Assembly (NCBI RefSeq): GCF_003023845.1
Contig: NZ_PYFT01000001.1
Location: 2,852,001 to 2,916,000 of the forward strand
Reading direction: 5' to 3'
DNA from: Adhaeribacter arboris
GTDB lineage: Bacteria; Bacteroidota; Bacteroidia; Cytophagales; Hymenobacteraceae
Length of the DNA: 64,000 bases
Of this stretch, positions 32,651-41,688 are shown piece after piece. Each line of letters begins with the position of its first letter. Positions within the stretch are counted from its first letter, which is position 1. The notes below the pieces were generated by a model. The model saw only the letters and a list, made by a program, of their open reading frames with translations, did no database searches and was not told the origin of the DNA. A program made the translations under genes and the position numbers.

Positions 32651-33010
32651 ATGACTACTTATAAAATGGAAGATTTAGACCCGGAAGAAGCACATCTAAT
32701 GATGCTGACCGGGTTAACACTAGCCGAAAACTACCAGCATTTTCAGAAAACAAAGCAAATGACGGAAGCGGCTATTTCTAAAGCGTTGAGTAAAATTAGC
32801 AAAGATGATCCTACTAAAGAAGAACTGGAAAGTTGCGATAGAACCTTACGGCAAATCATCGCCAAGCATCAGGAGTTTTTAAAACGAAATAACGCCACTA
32901 TGGATTGGCGGGTATCGGATAAGATTTACCAGGAATATGAAAGCTGGGTATATTTCCAAATCAACCTGCTAACGCCTTTGCTGGATGAAATTAAGGAAAG
33001 GTTAAAGTAA
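32651..33010 (+). CDS. Hypothetical helical protein, end of island
   Basis: 119 residues, charged helices throughout (EAHLMMLTGLTLAENYQHFQ, KDDPTKEELESCDRTLRQII). Its last codons overlap the start of the second tRNA-like RNA by two bases. Confidence 0.6.
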   Translation: MTTYKMEDLDPEEAHLMMLTGLTLAENYQHFQKTKQMTEAAISKALSKISKDDPTKEELESCDRTLRQIIAKHQEFLKRNNATMDWRVSDKIYQEYESWVYFQINLLTPLLDEIKERLK

Positions 33011-33090
33011 CGGTTGTACCTCACCGGTAGAGGACCATACGCCCCTGGGGCCGCGCCTGGTAGCAGCAGGTTCAATTCCTGCCACTGTTG
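33009..33090 (+). ncRNA. Second tRNA-like RNA, degenerate anticodon arm
   Basis: T-arm GCAGG-TTCAATT-CCTGC (33066-33082) and D-arm CCTC/GAGG with GG in the loop are good. AACGGTT (33009-33015) pairs with CACTGTT (33083-33089) at six of seven positions. The middle (33034-33065) does not form a normal anticodon stem; instead GCCCC/GGGGC pair and ACCA/TGGT lie outside them. It is not a functional standard tRNA. Confidence 0.6.
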
Positions 33091-33113
33091 TTTAACCTTT
33101 TCCTGCCTCTAAT

Positions 33114-33143
33114 CTCCAGCCTTTTTAGTTTGGAGCTTTTTTT
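33114..33143 (+). terminator. Weak terminator after second tRNA-like RNA
   Basis: CTCCA - loop - TGGAG followed by CTTTTTTTG. The stem is only five base pairs but the T-run is good. Confidence 0.5.
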
Positions 33144-33157
33144 GTTTATTTAGGGGT

Positions 33158-33496
33158 ATGAGAAAATTGATACTACTAGCCCTTATTCCACTTTTAATTT
33201 CCTGTGTAGAAGAAAAAAAGAAATACACCGCATTTGATAGAAGTTATTACAAAGAAGAATTGCGCAATAACTTCTTAGATGCCGGCATGGAAGTAGATAT
33301 TGCTATAAACGGCGATTCAAGTGAAAACCTACAAATTTCTAATATTCTTTTTAACGATGTTTGGGATAGGAAATTTGAAACTCAAGGATTATATAAAAAG
33401 TGGTTTGGAATGGGATTTGAAAAAATAACTATTATTGATGGTCATTTTAGGTATAAAAAAGAACACGATGCCTTAAGTGAGTATATGCCAGAATAA
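33158..33496 (+). CDS. Phage lipoprotein, small
   Basis: 112 residues. MRKLILLALIPLLISCVEEK has a lipobox with Cys16. The mature part is charged (SYYKEELRNNFLDAGMEVDI, WFGMGFEKITIIDGHFRYKK). It is the second lipoprotein of the island and convergent with the tape-measure gene; a shared terminator separates them. Confidence 0.7.
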   Translation: MRKLILLALIPLLISCVEEKKKYTAFDRSYYKEELRNNFLDAGMEVDIAINGDSSENLQISNILFNDVWDRKFETQGLYKKWFGMGFEKITIIDGHFRYKKEHDALSEYMPE

Positions 33497-33497
33497 A

Positions 33498-33530
33498 AAG
33501 AAGCCTCCCGATGTGGGAGACCTCTTTTTA
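33498..33530. terminator. Bidirectional terminator between lipoprotein and tape measure
   Basis: AAAAAGAAGCCTCCC - loop GATGT - GGGAGACCTCTTTTT. The stem is followed by T-runs on both strands. It overlaps the last bases of the tape-measure gene. Confidence 0.85.
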
Positions 33531-36500
33531 TCCGCGGCCAGGTCTGCCGGTATATCCATTGGAGCGTAATTGATCTTGTTCTGTAATTCCAGTTCCGGCT
33601 TTCATCTTACCATCCATAGACTTAAGATATTCTACGGCAAGGGGTAGTACTTTTGTGGCCTCAGAACTTATTCGGGTATATTCCGCTATTTGCCCTAGCT
33701 TTTCATCCATTTGAGAGAAAACGGCATTGGTAGGCTGCGTAACTTGCGTATTATTGGCAAGAGCCTCGGTTACTTTCGCGGCATCAAAAGTAAATCCATC
33801 GCTAAATTTAGAAGCTAAAGTTTCTAAAATTTGGTTACCTTTTACCGTTTCAAAATTAAGGGTTGTTAAGTCTAGTTTATCTCCTAAACCGGCAACTAGT
33901 CCTTTACTCCATTCATAGAAATCACCCGATTTACCCTGTACCTCGGAAGGGATTAAACCAGTTCCATCTGATTGCGGTAGGTCCGGATTACCAGCCAAAA
34001 TAGCTACCAACGCACGCACATCTTTGAGAACTTCCAATTGTTCGAGTTGAATAATTCTTTGAGCACCCCATTGGGAGGCTAAAAGTTGTCCTGTTTCCTC
34101 AGTGAGCTCCCGGCGAATCGCACCTTTCAAAGTATTAGCATCATCGGAACCCGTAGCTTTACTAAAGTCTAAGCCTGCTATTTTTTGCAGTTCATCAAAC
34201 TGTTTACCCGCATTGGTAATGATGGATTGATACATTTCCCGGAGTTTTTCTATTTCTCCCTCGTCTAAGCTACCCCCACTCTCGGAATCTAAAGCCAACT
34301 GGTCGTAAAACGCTTTTAGCGGCGCCTCCAAAGCTTGCATCTTTAAGGATTGAATGATGGCGGTCTTCATCATCTCCTCAAAACTTTGGGCAAAGTCGGC
34401 CGCCGAACGTAAGCCATTCTTAAAACCATCGGCCAAAGAATCAACAATTGCTGAAAAAGTGGTACCAGTTACGGTTTCCTGCACCTTGGCGCGGTACTGG
34501 TCTAATTGGTCTTGTAAATCCTCATAGTTACCCAATAACTCCCGCAATTCTTCTACGTTGCCTTTTAAACGGCCAGAGGACATTTGTGTGTATAAGTCCT
34601 CAATAGCCGCCCGGTTAGCGGCGATTACTTCATCAATTGTTTTTAATTGGCTTTCCAGTTGTTCCACTCCGGGGTTAACGGTAACCGGATTGCCGTTAAT
34701 ATCCCGTCCGGAGTTAGTGCCTCTGTCTGGTCTACCCTGATCGCCCCCAATGGTATCGTTTAATTTTTTAAGGGCCGCTTGGTACTTAACAATTCCTCGT
34801 TCGGCATTAATGAATAACTCTACCCCGTTAATTTTATCAATCGTGGCCAGCATATCCGATTGAATTAAAGACAACTGACGGCGATAAGCAGCTATCTTTT
34901 CTACTCCTAACGCTTTTTCAATCTGCCGGGCACCGTTTTCTAATAAGCGGTTCATTTCGGCAATAGCATCCTTGGCTCGTTTCAGGCTTTTTTCCTGCCT
35001 TTCCTGGTAAGCTGCTTGCCTTTCTGCACTTTTATCCATCATTTCGGTAAAGGTGGTCATCAGTCCAATACCTCCCGAAATAATAGCAAATGGATCTCCC
35101 GTAGAAGCTCCCTGAAAAATTTGCGCGGCACTCGCTGCTAAGTCAGCTACGGTATTAATGGCCTTGCCTGCTTTCTGGTCAAACTTACTGATCAAATCCC
35201 CGGCTTCTTTCAAATTACCAGCAATCTTTCCGGTATAATCCCCAATTTTAGCAAAGTTCTCAGCTTGAATATTAGCTAACTGGTCATTTACCCGAGCCAA
35301 GTTTTCCGTTTGTTTGGCGTACTCAGCAGTAGAAAGTTTTTGAGTTTTTAAGGTTTCCTCAATTAAACGCTTTTGTTCTTGTAGTTCTTTTTTATAAGAC
35401 TTATCAACCCCCACTTTTACGCGGAACTCTAATTTCCCTAACGTTTCTTCTAACTCTTTTCGTAACTCTGGGGCGATATCTTCATTCGCTTTTAAGGCTG
35501 TTTTGATAGCATTGATCTGCGCTTTGGCTTGTTGGTCGGTGTACCGGATAATGTCTTGATTGAGCTTCTTATAAAGGGCAGTTCGCTGGAAATACTCATC
35601 TTTCGTTGCATCAATGGCCGCCTGTTTGTTTTTGTTCAGTTGGGCGATTTGATTATCAACATTCTGCCCGGGGCTGTTATCCCGGATGGCCTGCGCTTTT
35701 TTGGCGTACTGTTCATTAATCGCCTGGACTTTTTGGGCATAGGAAATGGTTTCCTGATAAGCCGCAATAAAGTCCTGCTTGCGTAGTTCCTTTTGGGAAT
35801 TATAGTACTCCTTAGCTTGCTCCTTTAAAGCTTTATACCTATCCTGCACATCTGCATCATTCGAAGTGGTGTCTATTTTAGCGATTTCATTTTGCAGATA
35901 CTCGCCATAATTAGCCAATCCGTTTAAATCACTTTGATAACGTTTATCAGCTTCCGTTTTGGTGGTTTGGGTTTTAAACTCTTCATAATCCACAAAAATT
36001 TGCTTTTGCCGTTCGGTTTCAATTTTTAGTTTTTCAGTATCTTGACGGTAACGTAAATCACTGATTACCTGGTCCCGTAGTTCTTCCAGACCTTCGGTTT
36101 TAATTTTTATCTTATTCTTCGGGTCGCGGTTAAATTGAGCAATGTCGGTGGCTAAATTTTTAAATTCATTCCGGATGTTCTGCACCTCACCATCTTCGGG
36201 CGTCATGTTTTTGGTGGCGTACTTATTTTTGAGGTTATCCAGCTTTTGCATCATATCCTCATATCTTTTTAAATAATCGTTGGTCGTTCCGCTGCCTTTT
36301 TTCTTTTTATCCGGGTCGTATTGTTCTATTAGCTTTTCTACCGCTACTAATTTCTTCCGTAATTCGCCTATTTTCTTATCACCCGGGGCTAAACTATTGA
36401 TTCGAGCTTCTAAACCATTCTTAAGTGCATCTAGATCTTGTTTGTTAGCCGCTAAATCAAGCAGTTTTTGGTAGTTCGTTTCGACATCCGAAAGCAGTTT

Positions 36501-39491
36501 GCCAAACTCTGCATTACCGCTCCGCCGTAATACTTCTAATTGAGCCGTATATTCATCTACCTGTTTCTGGAATCTTTTACGCTCTGTCGGGTCGTTCGTG
36601 TCTTGCAAACTTTGTTGCGAGATAGCTAATCTTTCTTCTGCTTCGGCGATACTTAAATTACCCGCGGCAATTCTTTGCTTCTTTTCTGCCTCTAAATTCT
36701 GTTTTTTTAAGGCATCCAGCACATTTCTTGCCGCTACTAATTCTTCCCCGGCTTGTTTAGCCATTCTTTCGGACCGGCCACCATCGTTAATAGTAATGGA
36801 TGTTTTCGCTTCCTGATAAGCTTTGGAAAGTTCCGCTACCTTCTTTTTCTGATCTTCAATAGTTTTATTTCTTTGGTCAGCCGATTGTTTTTCAATATTG
36901 CCGATTTGGTCCATGGCCCTTTTCGTCAGGGCTCCAATTACCTGATCATTCGCTCCCTGTGGATTGAATAATCGCGTAAAAAAGCCGGATACTGATTTTT
37001 TCGCGTTATCCCAGGTAACACTCATGCGGTTGGTTTTATCCGCTAAAGTATCTACCTCGACCCCGGCTTCTCCCATTTCCCGACGCATGATCCGGCCTAC
37101 GGCTTCGGCCATGGTACCGCCTTTTTTCATTTCTTCCCGGACGGTTTTTTGGGAAATACCTAAGTTATCAATGATCCGAAGGGATTCTTTACCCAAACCC
37201 TCTACAATATCATTAGTAAGTTTATCAACGGATTCTCCCGTTTCTTTAGCGCGCTCACTTGCAAAAAGTAAGTACGTACCCATATCTTTCAATGGGATTT
37301 TAAGGTTATTAGCCTTTACCGTTAACCGTTCCAGGTCAAAATCACTAATAAAGCCTTTGGTTTCTTCCCGTAACTTTTGCAGGTAGGAGGCATCGCCAAT
37401 TTTAGCAAAGGCCCGGTCAATTCCAGAAGCTTTTACCGCTACATCAAACAACTCCCTTGATAATTGTACTGCTGAATCTATTAAACCCACTAAGCCCAAA
37501 GCCCCAGCAACATTGCCTAGTACCGATTTAAACCGGCTTAATCCACTGATATTTTTATCAATGGCATTACCAAATTCGTCAAATCCAGCCTTGCCTTTAT
37601 TTTTAGTTCTTTCGATTATACCTTCCGTATCTTGTAATTTGCGGTTGTACTTGGTAATGAGTTCAGGGTTGGTTGCCTCTGCTATTGCTTTTCGATAAAG
37701 CTGAGCTAGTTTTTCCAACTTCTGCAAGTAGCCCATCTGCTCCTTCATTGGACGTCCCATTGCATCAAACCCATCTTTACCAACATTCTTGATGGCTTGC
37801 ATTTCCTTGGTTACTCGACTCATTTCACCAACATACTTTTTAATCGTAGCTGGATCTGTGGCTTTTTTGACGATGGCGTCATAAGATTGCCACTCTATTT
37901 CCAACTGCTGAATAGATTTTCGAAACTGTTGGCCACCCTGTTCGCTTTTATTAAAACCATCAATGGTACTGGTACCTTCCAGAATGGCTTTCACCCGAGT
38001 GATACTTTGCTCAATCTCAGCTATGTCTTTCTGAAAACTACCTCCTACTTCCGGATCAAGCTTGGCGCTTTGGGGTAAATTTTGGTAAACAGCCTTGAGT
38101 TTAATCAGGCTTTTAGTTTGCTCCTCTATTAATTCTTTCCCGGCTTTTTGGAATTCATTATTATTCCTTAGCTCTGTACTCGTTTTTACCAGGGCCGTAA
38201 CTAATGCATTCTCCTCATCTTCCAGTTTAGCTAAAGCCGAGGCGTACGCATTAGCATCAATGGCGCCCTCTTTAAAATCGGTTTCAATTTTAATTTTAGA
38301 ATTTTCAACGGTTCCAAGTTCACGCTGGATTTGTAACAACTCGCGGTAATCATTTTTAACCTTGGAAATTCCCGTAGTGTTAATGTTATCGCCAATCTTA
38401 CCAGTTTGGACAATTAGTTCATCAACTACTTTTTTAGCCTCCTCAATTTGCTTGGTTAAAACGAAGGCATGAGGGGTGTCTTTTTGGGCATCGGTTAACT
38501 GACTGTAAGACAACCGTAAACTTTCTAACCGGGCCTGAGCTTCGGGTAGGTTGCCTAAATTTAAACTAGGAGTAGTGGTTAATGCTTTGTTGATAGCAAT
38601 AATCTTTTCTTCTACCCGGTCCATATCGGCTAAGAGTTGATCTCCCTTACCGGCTGCCATATCGGTATCTGACAACTTTTCTAAAGCGGCCTCTAACTCC
38701 CGGAATTTCTGCTTTTCTTTTTCCAGATCACCCAGGGTAAAAACCGGCATGGAACCTGCTGCCTGCTTTAGCTCGTTTATATCGGTAGTCAGTTGATTGA
38801 CATTCGTAGTAGCTAAGCGGGTATTGAGTTCGATTTGCGGAAAGTTTTGCAGGCTTAACAAACCTTGGTGTAAACGGGCCAACTCATTCACGGCACCGTC
38901 TATATCTTCCTTCATTTTGCCGCCGATTTCGGGCAATACTTTATCGGTAGCCGATAGTTTATCGTAAGCCGCATTCAAAGCTTCAATCTTCTCCCGACGC
39001 TCTTGCATAGCTTGGGTAGCCGCTTTTTGCACCGCTTCGTTCTGCTGCAAGGCTTGTGCTTCCCGGGCCAGTGCGGCACTCAAATCAGCTTCCAACGCGT
39101 TTAAACGGGTTAGTTCTTCCCGGTACGCCTGGGCACTGATGGTCTTGGCCTGGTAATCAGCACCCAATTGCACCTTATCGAGATTAACACGTTGAATCTG
39201 CGCATTTAAATCCTCAAAGGCCCGGATAGCCGCTTGTACTTCCTGGTTTACTCCCGAAAAAGCCCCGGTTGTATTTTTACCGATATTGCGGTAGGCATCG
39301 GCTACTCCTTCCAAGGCTTTTTCGTTGGCCTGGATTTGTTTAATCACCTTCCCAAATTCACCCGTAACGGTATCGCCCATATCTTCGGCGCCGTCTACCA
39401 TTTTCTTCAAATCCTCGGCGTATTTATCTAGGTTAATACCCGCTTCGAAAAACAGCCCTTCGCCTCCACTTACATTTACTGCATCTGCCAT
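33528..39491 (-). CDS. Tail tape measure protein
   Basis: 1987 residues, by far the longest gene. The protein is mostly heptad-like helix (DKTNRMSVTWDNAKKSVSG, LEKEKQKFRELEAALEKLSD and many similar) with membrane-seeking segments near residues 660-700 (FKSVLGNVAGALGLVGLIDS) and 1500-1540, typical of tape measure proteins that set tail length and help eject DNA. By the usual rule of about 1.5 Angstrom per residue in the helix it would give a tail of roughly 300 nm or less. It follows the tail assembly chaperones by two bases. Confidence 0.93.
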   Translation of the reverse strand: MADAVNVSGGEGLFFEAGINLDKYAEDLKKMVDGAEDMGDTVTGEFGKVIKQIQANEKALEGVADAYRNIGKNTTGAFSGVNQEVQAAIRAFEDLNAQIQRVNLDKVQLGADYQAKTISAQAYREELTRLNALEADLSAALAREAQALQQNEAVQKAATQAMQERREKIEALNAAYDKLSATDKVLPEIGGKMKEDIDGAVNELARLHQGLLSLQNFPQIELNTRLATTNVNQLTTDINELKQAAGSMPVFTLGDLEKEKQKFRELEAALEKLSDTDMAAGKGDQLLADMDRVEEKIIAINKALTTTPSLNLGNLPEAQARLESLRLSYSQLTDAQKDTPHAFVLTKQIEEAKKVVDELIVQTGKIGDNINTTGISKVKNDYRELLQIQRELGTVENSKIKIETDFKEGAIDANAYASALAKLEDEENALVTALVKTSTELRNNNEFQKAGKELIEEQTKSLIKLKAVYQNLPQSAKLDPEVGGSFQKDIAEIEQSITRVKAILEGTSTIDGFNKSEQGGQQFRKSIQQLEIEWQSYDAIVKKATDPATIKKYVGEMSRVTKEMQAIKNVGKDGFDAMGRPMKEQMGYLQKLEKLAQLYRKAIAEATNPELITKYNRKLQDTEGIIERTKNKGKAGFDEFGNAIDKNISGLSRFKSVLGNVAGALGLVGLIDSAVQLSRELFDVAVKASGIDRAFAKIGDASYLQKLREETKGFISDFDLERLTVKANNLKIPLKDMGTYLLFASERAKETGESVDKLTNDIVEGLGKESLRIIDNLGISQKTVREEMKKGGTMAEAVGRIMRREMGEAGVEVDTLADKTNRMSVTWDNAKKSVSGFFTRLFNPQGANDQVIGALTKRAMDQIGNIEKQSADQRNKTIEDQKKKVAELSKAYQEAKTSITINDGGRSERMAKQAGEELVAARNVLDALKKQNLEAEKKQRIAAGNLSIAEAEERLAISQQSLQDTNDPTERKRFQKQVDEYTAQLEVLRRSGNAEFGKLLSDVETNYQKLLDLAANKQDLDALKNGLEARINSLAPGDKKIGELRKKLVAVEKLIEQYDPDKKKKGSGTTNDYLKRYEDMMQKLDNLKNKYATKNMTPEDGEVQNIRNEFKNLATDIAQFNRDPKNKIKIKTEGLEELRDQVISDLRYRQDTEKLKIETERQKQIFVDYEEFKTQTTKTEADKRYQSDLNGLANYGEYLQNEIAKIDTTSNDADVQDRYKALKEQAKEYYNSQKELRKQDFIAAYQETISYAQKVQAINEQYAKKAQAIRDNSPGQNVDNQIAQLNKNKQAAIDATKDEYFQRTALYKKLNQDIIRYTDQQAKAQINAIKTALKANEDIAPELRKELEETLGKLEFRVKVGVDKSYKKELQEQKRLIEETLKTQKLSTAEYAKQTENLARVNDQLANIQAENFAKIGDYTGKIAGNLKEAGDLISKFDQKAGKAINTVADLAASAAQIFQGASTGDPFAIISGGIGLMTTFTEMMDKSAERQAAYQERQEKSLKRAKDAIAEMNRLLENGARQIEKALGVEKIAAYRRQLSLIQSDMLATIDKINGVELFINAERGIVKYQAALKKLNDTIGGDQGRPDRGTNSGRDINGNPVTVNPGVEQLESQLKTIDEVIAANRAAIEDLYTQMSSGRLKGNVEELRELLGNYEDLQDQLDQYRAKVQETVTGTTFSAIVDSLADGFKNGLRSAADFAQSFEEMMKTAIIQSLKMQALEAPLKAFYDQLALDSESGGSLDEGEIEKLREMYQSIITNAGKQFDELQKIAGLDFSKATGSDDANTLKGAIRRELTEETGQLLASQWGAQRIIQLEQLEVLKDVRALVAILAGNPDLPQSDGTGLIPSEVQGKSGDFYEWSKGLVAGLGDKLDLTTLNFETVKGNQILETLASKFSDGFTFDAAKVTEALANNTQVTQPTNAVFSQMDEKLGQIAEYTRISSEATKVLPLAVEYLKSMDGKMKAGTGITEQDQLRSNGYTGRPGRG

Positions 39492-39493
39492 AA

Positions 39494-40221
39494 CTAAATA
39501 CCTAAAAGCTTATCTATTTCTGCTAAATTATCGTCCGTTATTTCAATCTTTTCTGGAGCACTCTTCTCTTCTTTGGTTTTATAATCCGGAATAGAAGCTA
39601 AATCCATGACTAAGTTAGCCCAGGACATGCCCCATAGTACTTTTTCCCGGGATTCTCTAAAGTACTTGCGATAGCTGCCGATTAACTGCCAGGGATTGTT
39701 GAAGGGGCTATTATCTCCTCCTTCGCTGGGCTCGTCCTTGTCAGAATCTCCGCTCCTCTTACCAAGACGATACAGGTTAAAAAATCCGATTGCCCTACCT
39801 GCACCTGCATCCGGATATGCGCTAGTATCACGCTCAAATGTTTTAAAGAAAAGTGATAGCGGATAGTCTGTAAAAGTTCTTCCTCCGGTTCCTCTGCGTT
39901 GTTCTGAATGCCAATCGCGGCCATGCGAATAAACTTGTCCATGTGTTCGGCACTCGCTTTGGTTAAGCACTCGGCCATGTTACCCGTCAGCATATCTGGC
40001 GGTAACTGAATAGCTAAAGCCGAATACCGGTACATATTCCCCGGACTAATGGGCTTTATCGTATATCTACGATTTAGTGGCTTGCGGCGAATAAAGCAGT
40101 ATACTTTCTCATACCACGTTTTCGGATCCACGGCGATCTTCACTACCAATGGTTTTTCCGTCAGGGTGTCTACTGCTTCGGTGAGTACTATTTTAGGGTC
40201 AAAAGGACTGGTTTCTTGCAT
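39494..40221 (-). CDS. Tail assembly chaperone, frameshift fusion (gpGT-like)
   Basis: The frame starting at 40221 shifts -1 at T_TTT_TTA (39784-39778) into the frame that ends at 39494. The fused product is about 242 residues: 148 residues of the first frame, then NLYRLGKRSGDSDKDEPSEG and a helical C-terminal part ending DNLAEIDKLLGI. In lambda and many siphophages gpG and gpGT are made this way and bind the tape measure. The extra ATG at 39970 of the second frame does not begin a separate gene. Confidence 0.88.
39682..40221 (-). CDS. Tail assembly chaperone, short form (gpG-like)
   Basis: 179 residues without frameshift. VLTEAVDTLTEKPLVVKIAV and NMAECLTKASAEHMDKFIRM are typical of this helix-rich tail chaperone type located just upstream of tape measure. 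The C-terminal end after residue 148 overlaps the second frame. Confidence 0.85.
   Translation of the reverse strand: MQETSPFDPKIVLTEAVDTLTEKPLVVKIAVDPKTWYEKVYCFIRRKPLNRRYTIKPISPGNMYRYSALAIQLPPDMLTGNMAECLTKASAEHMDKFIRMAAIGIQNNAEEPEEELLQTIRYHFSLKHLSVILAHIRMQVQVGQSDFLTCIVLVRGAEILTRTSPAKEEIIAPSTIPGS
39778..39784 (-). promoter_or_regulatory. Programmed -1 frameshift heptamer T_TTT_TTA
   Basis: In the chaperone frame the codons are GAT TTT TTA; the heptamer T TTT TTA has the X XXY YYZ form and is the same as the HIV gag-pol site. After slippage reading continues AAC CTG TAT. The phase was checked against both frames. I could not define a strong downstream stem-loop. Confidence 0.85.
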
Positions 40222-40222
40222 A

Positions 40223-40516
40223 TTAAACCTCTATAAAACGTAATAAAGGCCCGTAACTTTTTTTTGCAGAACGGGGATGTACATAAACGTAATCTTTGCC
40301 ATATAAACTCTTGGTATCTTCCCCGACGGATAAGAAGGCCTTAGGGCATTCAGTTAAATACCGTTTATAATCTTCTACTGCATCCTCAGATTCTCCGATA
40401 GCTTGACAAAATGTTTGGGCTAATTCCGATAGATCTTCGGCACAGGCGATTTCTTTATATTCAATTTGCCGGCAATCTTCACCGGGATTTTGGTACCCTT
40501 TTACAAGTGCGTACAT
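40223..40516 (-). CDS. Hypothetical tail-region protein
   Basis: 97 residues (EDLSELAQTFCQAIGESEDA, FLSVGEDTKSLYGKDYVYVH). It lies one base before the chaperone start and after the terminator at 40526. Possibly another tail chaperone or a tail completion protein; no family recognised. Confidence 0.6.
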   Translation of the reverse strand: MYALVKGYQNPGEDCRQIEYKEIACAEDLSELAQTFCQAIGESEDAVEDYKRYLTECPKAFLSVGEDTKSLYGKDYVYVHPRSAKKSYGPLLRFIEV

Positions 40517-40525
40517 AGTTTTAGA

Positions 40526-40569
40526 AATTAAAAAAGGCTCCGTACTACAGGAGCAGGAGCCTTTTAATT
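40526..40569. terminator. Bidirectional terminator between tail tube and chaperone genes
   Basis: AATTAAAAAAGGCTCC (40526-40541) pairs with GGAGCCTTTTAATT (40556-40569) around a loop. It acts in both directions. It may lower chaperone and tape-measure expression relative to tube and capsid proteins. Confidence 0.85.
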
Positions 40570-40583
40570 AAAGGTTGAACAGT

Positions 40584-40748
40584 TTAAGAATTTTTAGGTT
40601 TCTCCGTTTCTTTCACTTCGGTTGCACGTTCGGCGGCAACTTCCCACTTTCCCACTCGTTCGGATACTTCTAAAATTTGCCCCTTTTCGGCGGTTTTAAT
40701 TACTCCCCCATCACTGATAGAGGTAGAATCTTTTACTTTAATTTTCAT
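40584..40748 (-). CDS. Small tail-region protein, 54 residues
   Basis: MKIKVKDSTSISDGGVIKTA then EKGQILEVSERVGKWEVAAE and an acidic tail. The N-terminal beta part (VIKTAEKGQILEVSE) may be a small head-tail or tube-associated protein. It starts 12 bp after the tail tube gene. Confidence 0.65.
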   Translation of the reverse strand: MKIKVKDSTSISDGGVIKTAEKGQILEVSERVGKWEVAAERATEVKETEKPKNS

Positions 40749-40760
40749 ACTCGCTAAACT

Positions 40761-41267
40761 TTAAGATAAATAACCCCGAACAATAGGAGATACACCGGCT
40801 TTATCCGGAATCAGGATGGTACCCACAAAGTCAATCTGACCGGCATCGCTTTTGTTGATGTTAATGTTCAGGCGTGGTACTACTTGTACTTTCGCCATGG
40901 CCCAGAAGTGATTCGCTTTGTCCTCAATGCGGACGGAGTAAATAACCGGTTGTAAGTTTTCGGGCGAGTTCCAAACTTTCGCCGCCCCGGTACCTACTAT
41001 CGTACCACCAAAAGCCGCTTGTAGGGCTTCGGGTGCCGTGTTGTAGGTAGACCAGTTTACCCGCTTGGCGCCGGGTGTGTCCTGGGAGATAATAGCGGTA
41101 TCGGATTCTTCGATAAAGATTTCCGATTTGGTGCCTTCTTCCGAGGTAATGGAAACCGAATCAGGCTTGGTATAGCCAAACTTTTCGGTTAACGTGGTAG
41201 ACATACCTCCGTCACCGGCTGGTGTGCCTAATAAAATTTTTGCCATTCCAAAGGTATATTCTGCCAT
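40761..41267 (-). CDS. Major tail tube protein
   Basis: 168 residues. Contains APEALQAAFGGTIVGTGAAK and ENLQPVIYSVRIEDKANHFW, the ring-forming beta barrel pattern of siphophage tail tubes. It lies between the tail terminator-like gene and the chaperones, the usual order. A shorter homologue is encoded at 45567. Confidence 0.8.
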   Translation of the reverse strand: MAEYTFGMAKILLGTPAGDGGMSTTLTEKFGYTKPDSVSITSEEGTKSEIFIEESDTAIISQDTPGAKRVNWSTYNTAPEALQAAFGGTIVGTGAAKVWNSPENLQPVIYSVRIEDKANHFWAMAKVQVVPRLNININKSDAGQIDFVGTILIPDKAGVSPIVRGYLS

Positions 41268-41271
41268 GGTT

Positions 41272-41688
41272 TTAGTTACTGTTTAAGTTGAGTGAATGAA
41301 ATCGTATTCTAAAATTTAAATAATGTTGGTTAATGCCTGGTTCTTCGTATTGATTCTGTTGTTCCAGGAAAAAAGTATAACTGCCATCCGGTGCCCAGAA
41401 CTCTTTTAAACCGGGCCTTAATAAAGCGGCAAACTGTTTTAAGCGAATGCCATTAGGTAAAGAATTATCGTGGTTCAGGTTCAAAGCGTACACGTTGACG
41501 TTTAACACGCCTTTTTGCACCTGCTCTTCGTTCAGAGCCAGGGAATTTATCACCACATCTTCCGCAGTAGAATTGAGCGGCCTTTTACCGTCCGGATAAA
41601 TCTGCCCGGTTGGTTTAGTTGGCCCTACCAAGATTGTTTGCAAGCGTTGGTAGAGAATATCTACTACTTCGTATAAGGTGTATCCCAT
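41272..41688 (-). CDS. Tail terminator-like protein
   Basis: 138 residues: TLYEVVDILYQRLQTILVGP, DVVINSLALNEEQVQKGVLN. The helix-then-strand pattern and the place between gp10-like and tail-tube genes fit a tail terminator (gpU-like). Recognised mainly by order. Confidence 0.6.
   Translation of the reverse strand: MGYTLYEVVDILYQRLQTILVGPTKPTGQIYPDGKRPLNSTAEDVVINSLALNEEQVQKGVLNVNVYALNLNHDNSLPNGIRLKQFAALLRPGLKEFWAPDGSYTFFLEQQNQYEEPGINQHYLNFRIRFHSLNLNSN

Noticed and set aside
33009-33090. Functional tRNA call
   Set aside because: T- and D-arms are fine but no seven-base anticodon loop with U33 can be formed, so it is listed only as tRNA-like.
39682-39970. Independent gene starting at 39970
   Set aside because: Its first 60 codons are the shifted frame of the chaperone. 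The T_TTT_TTA site explains the overlap better.
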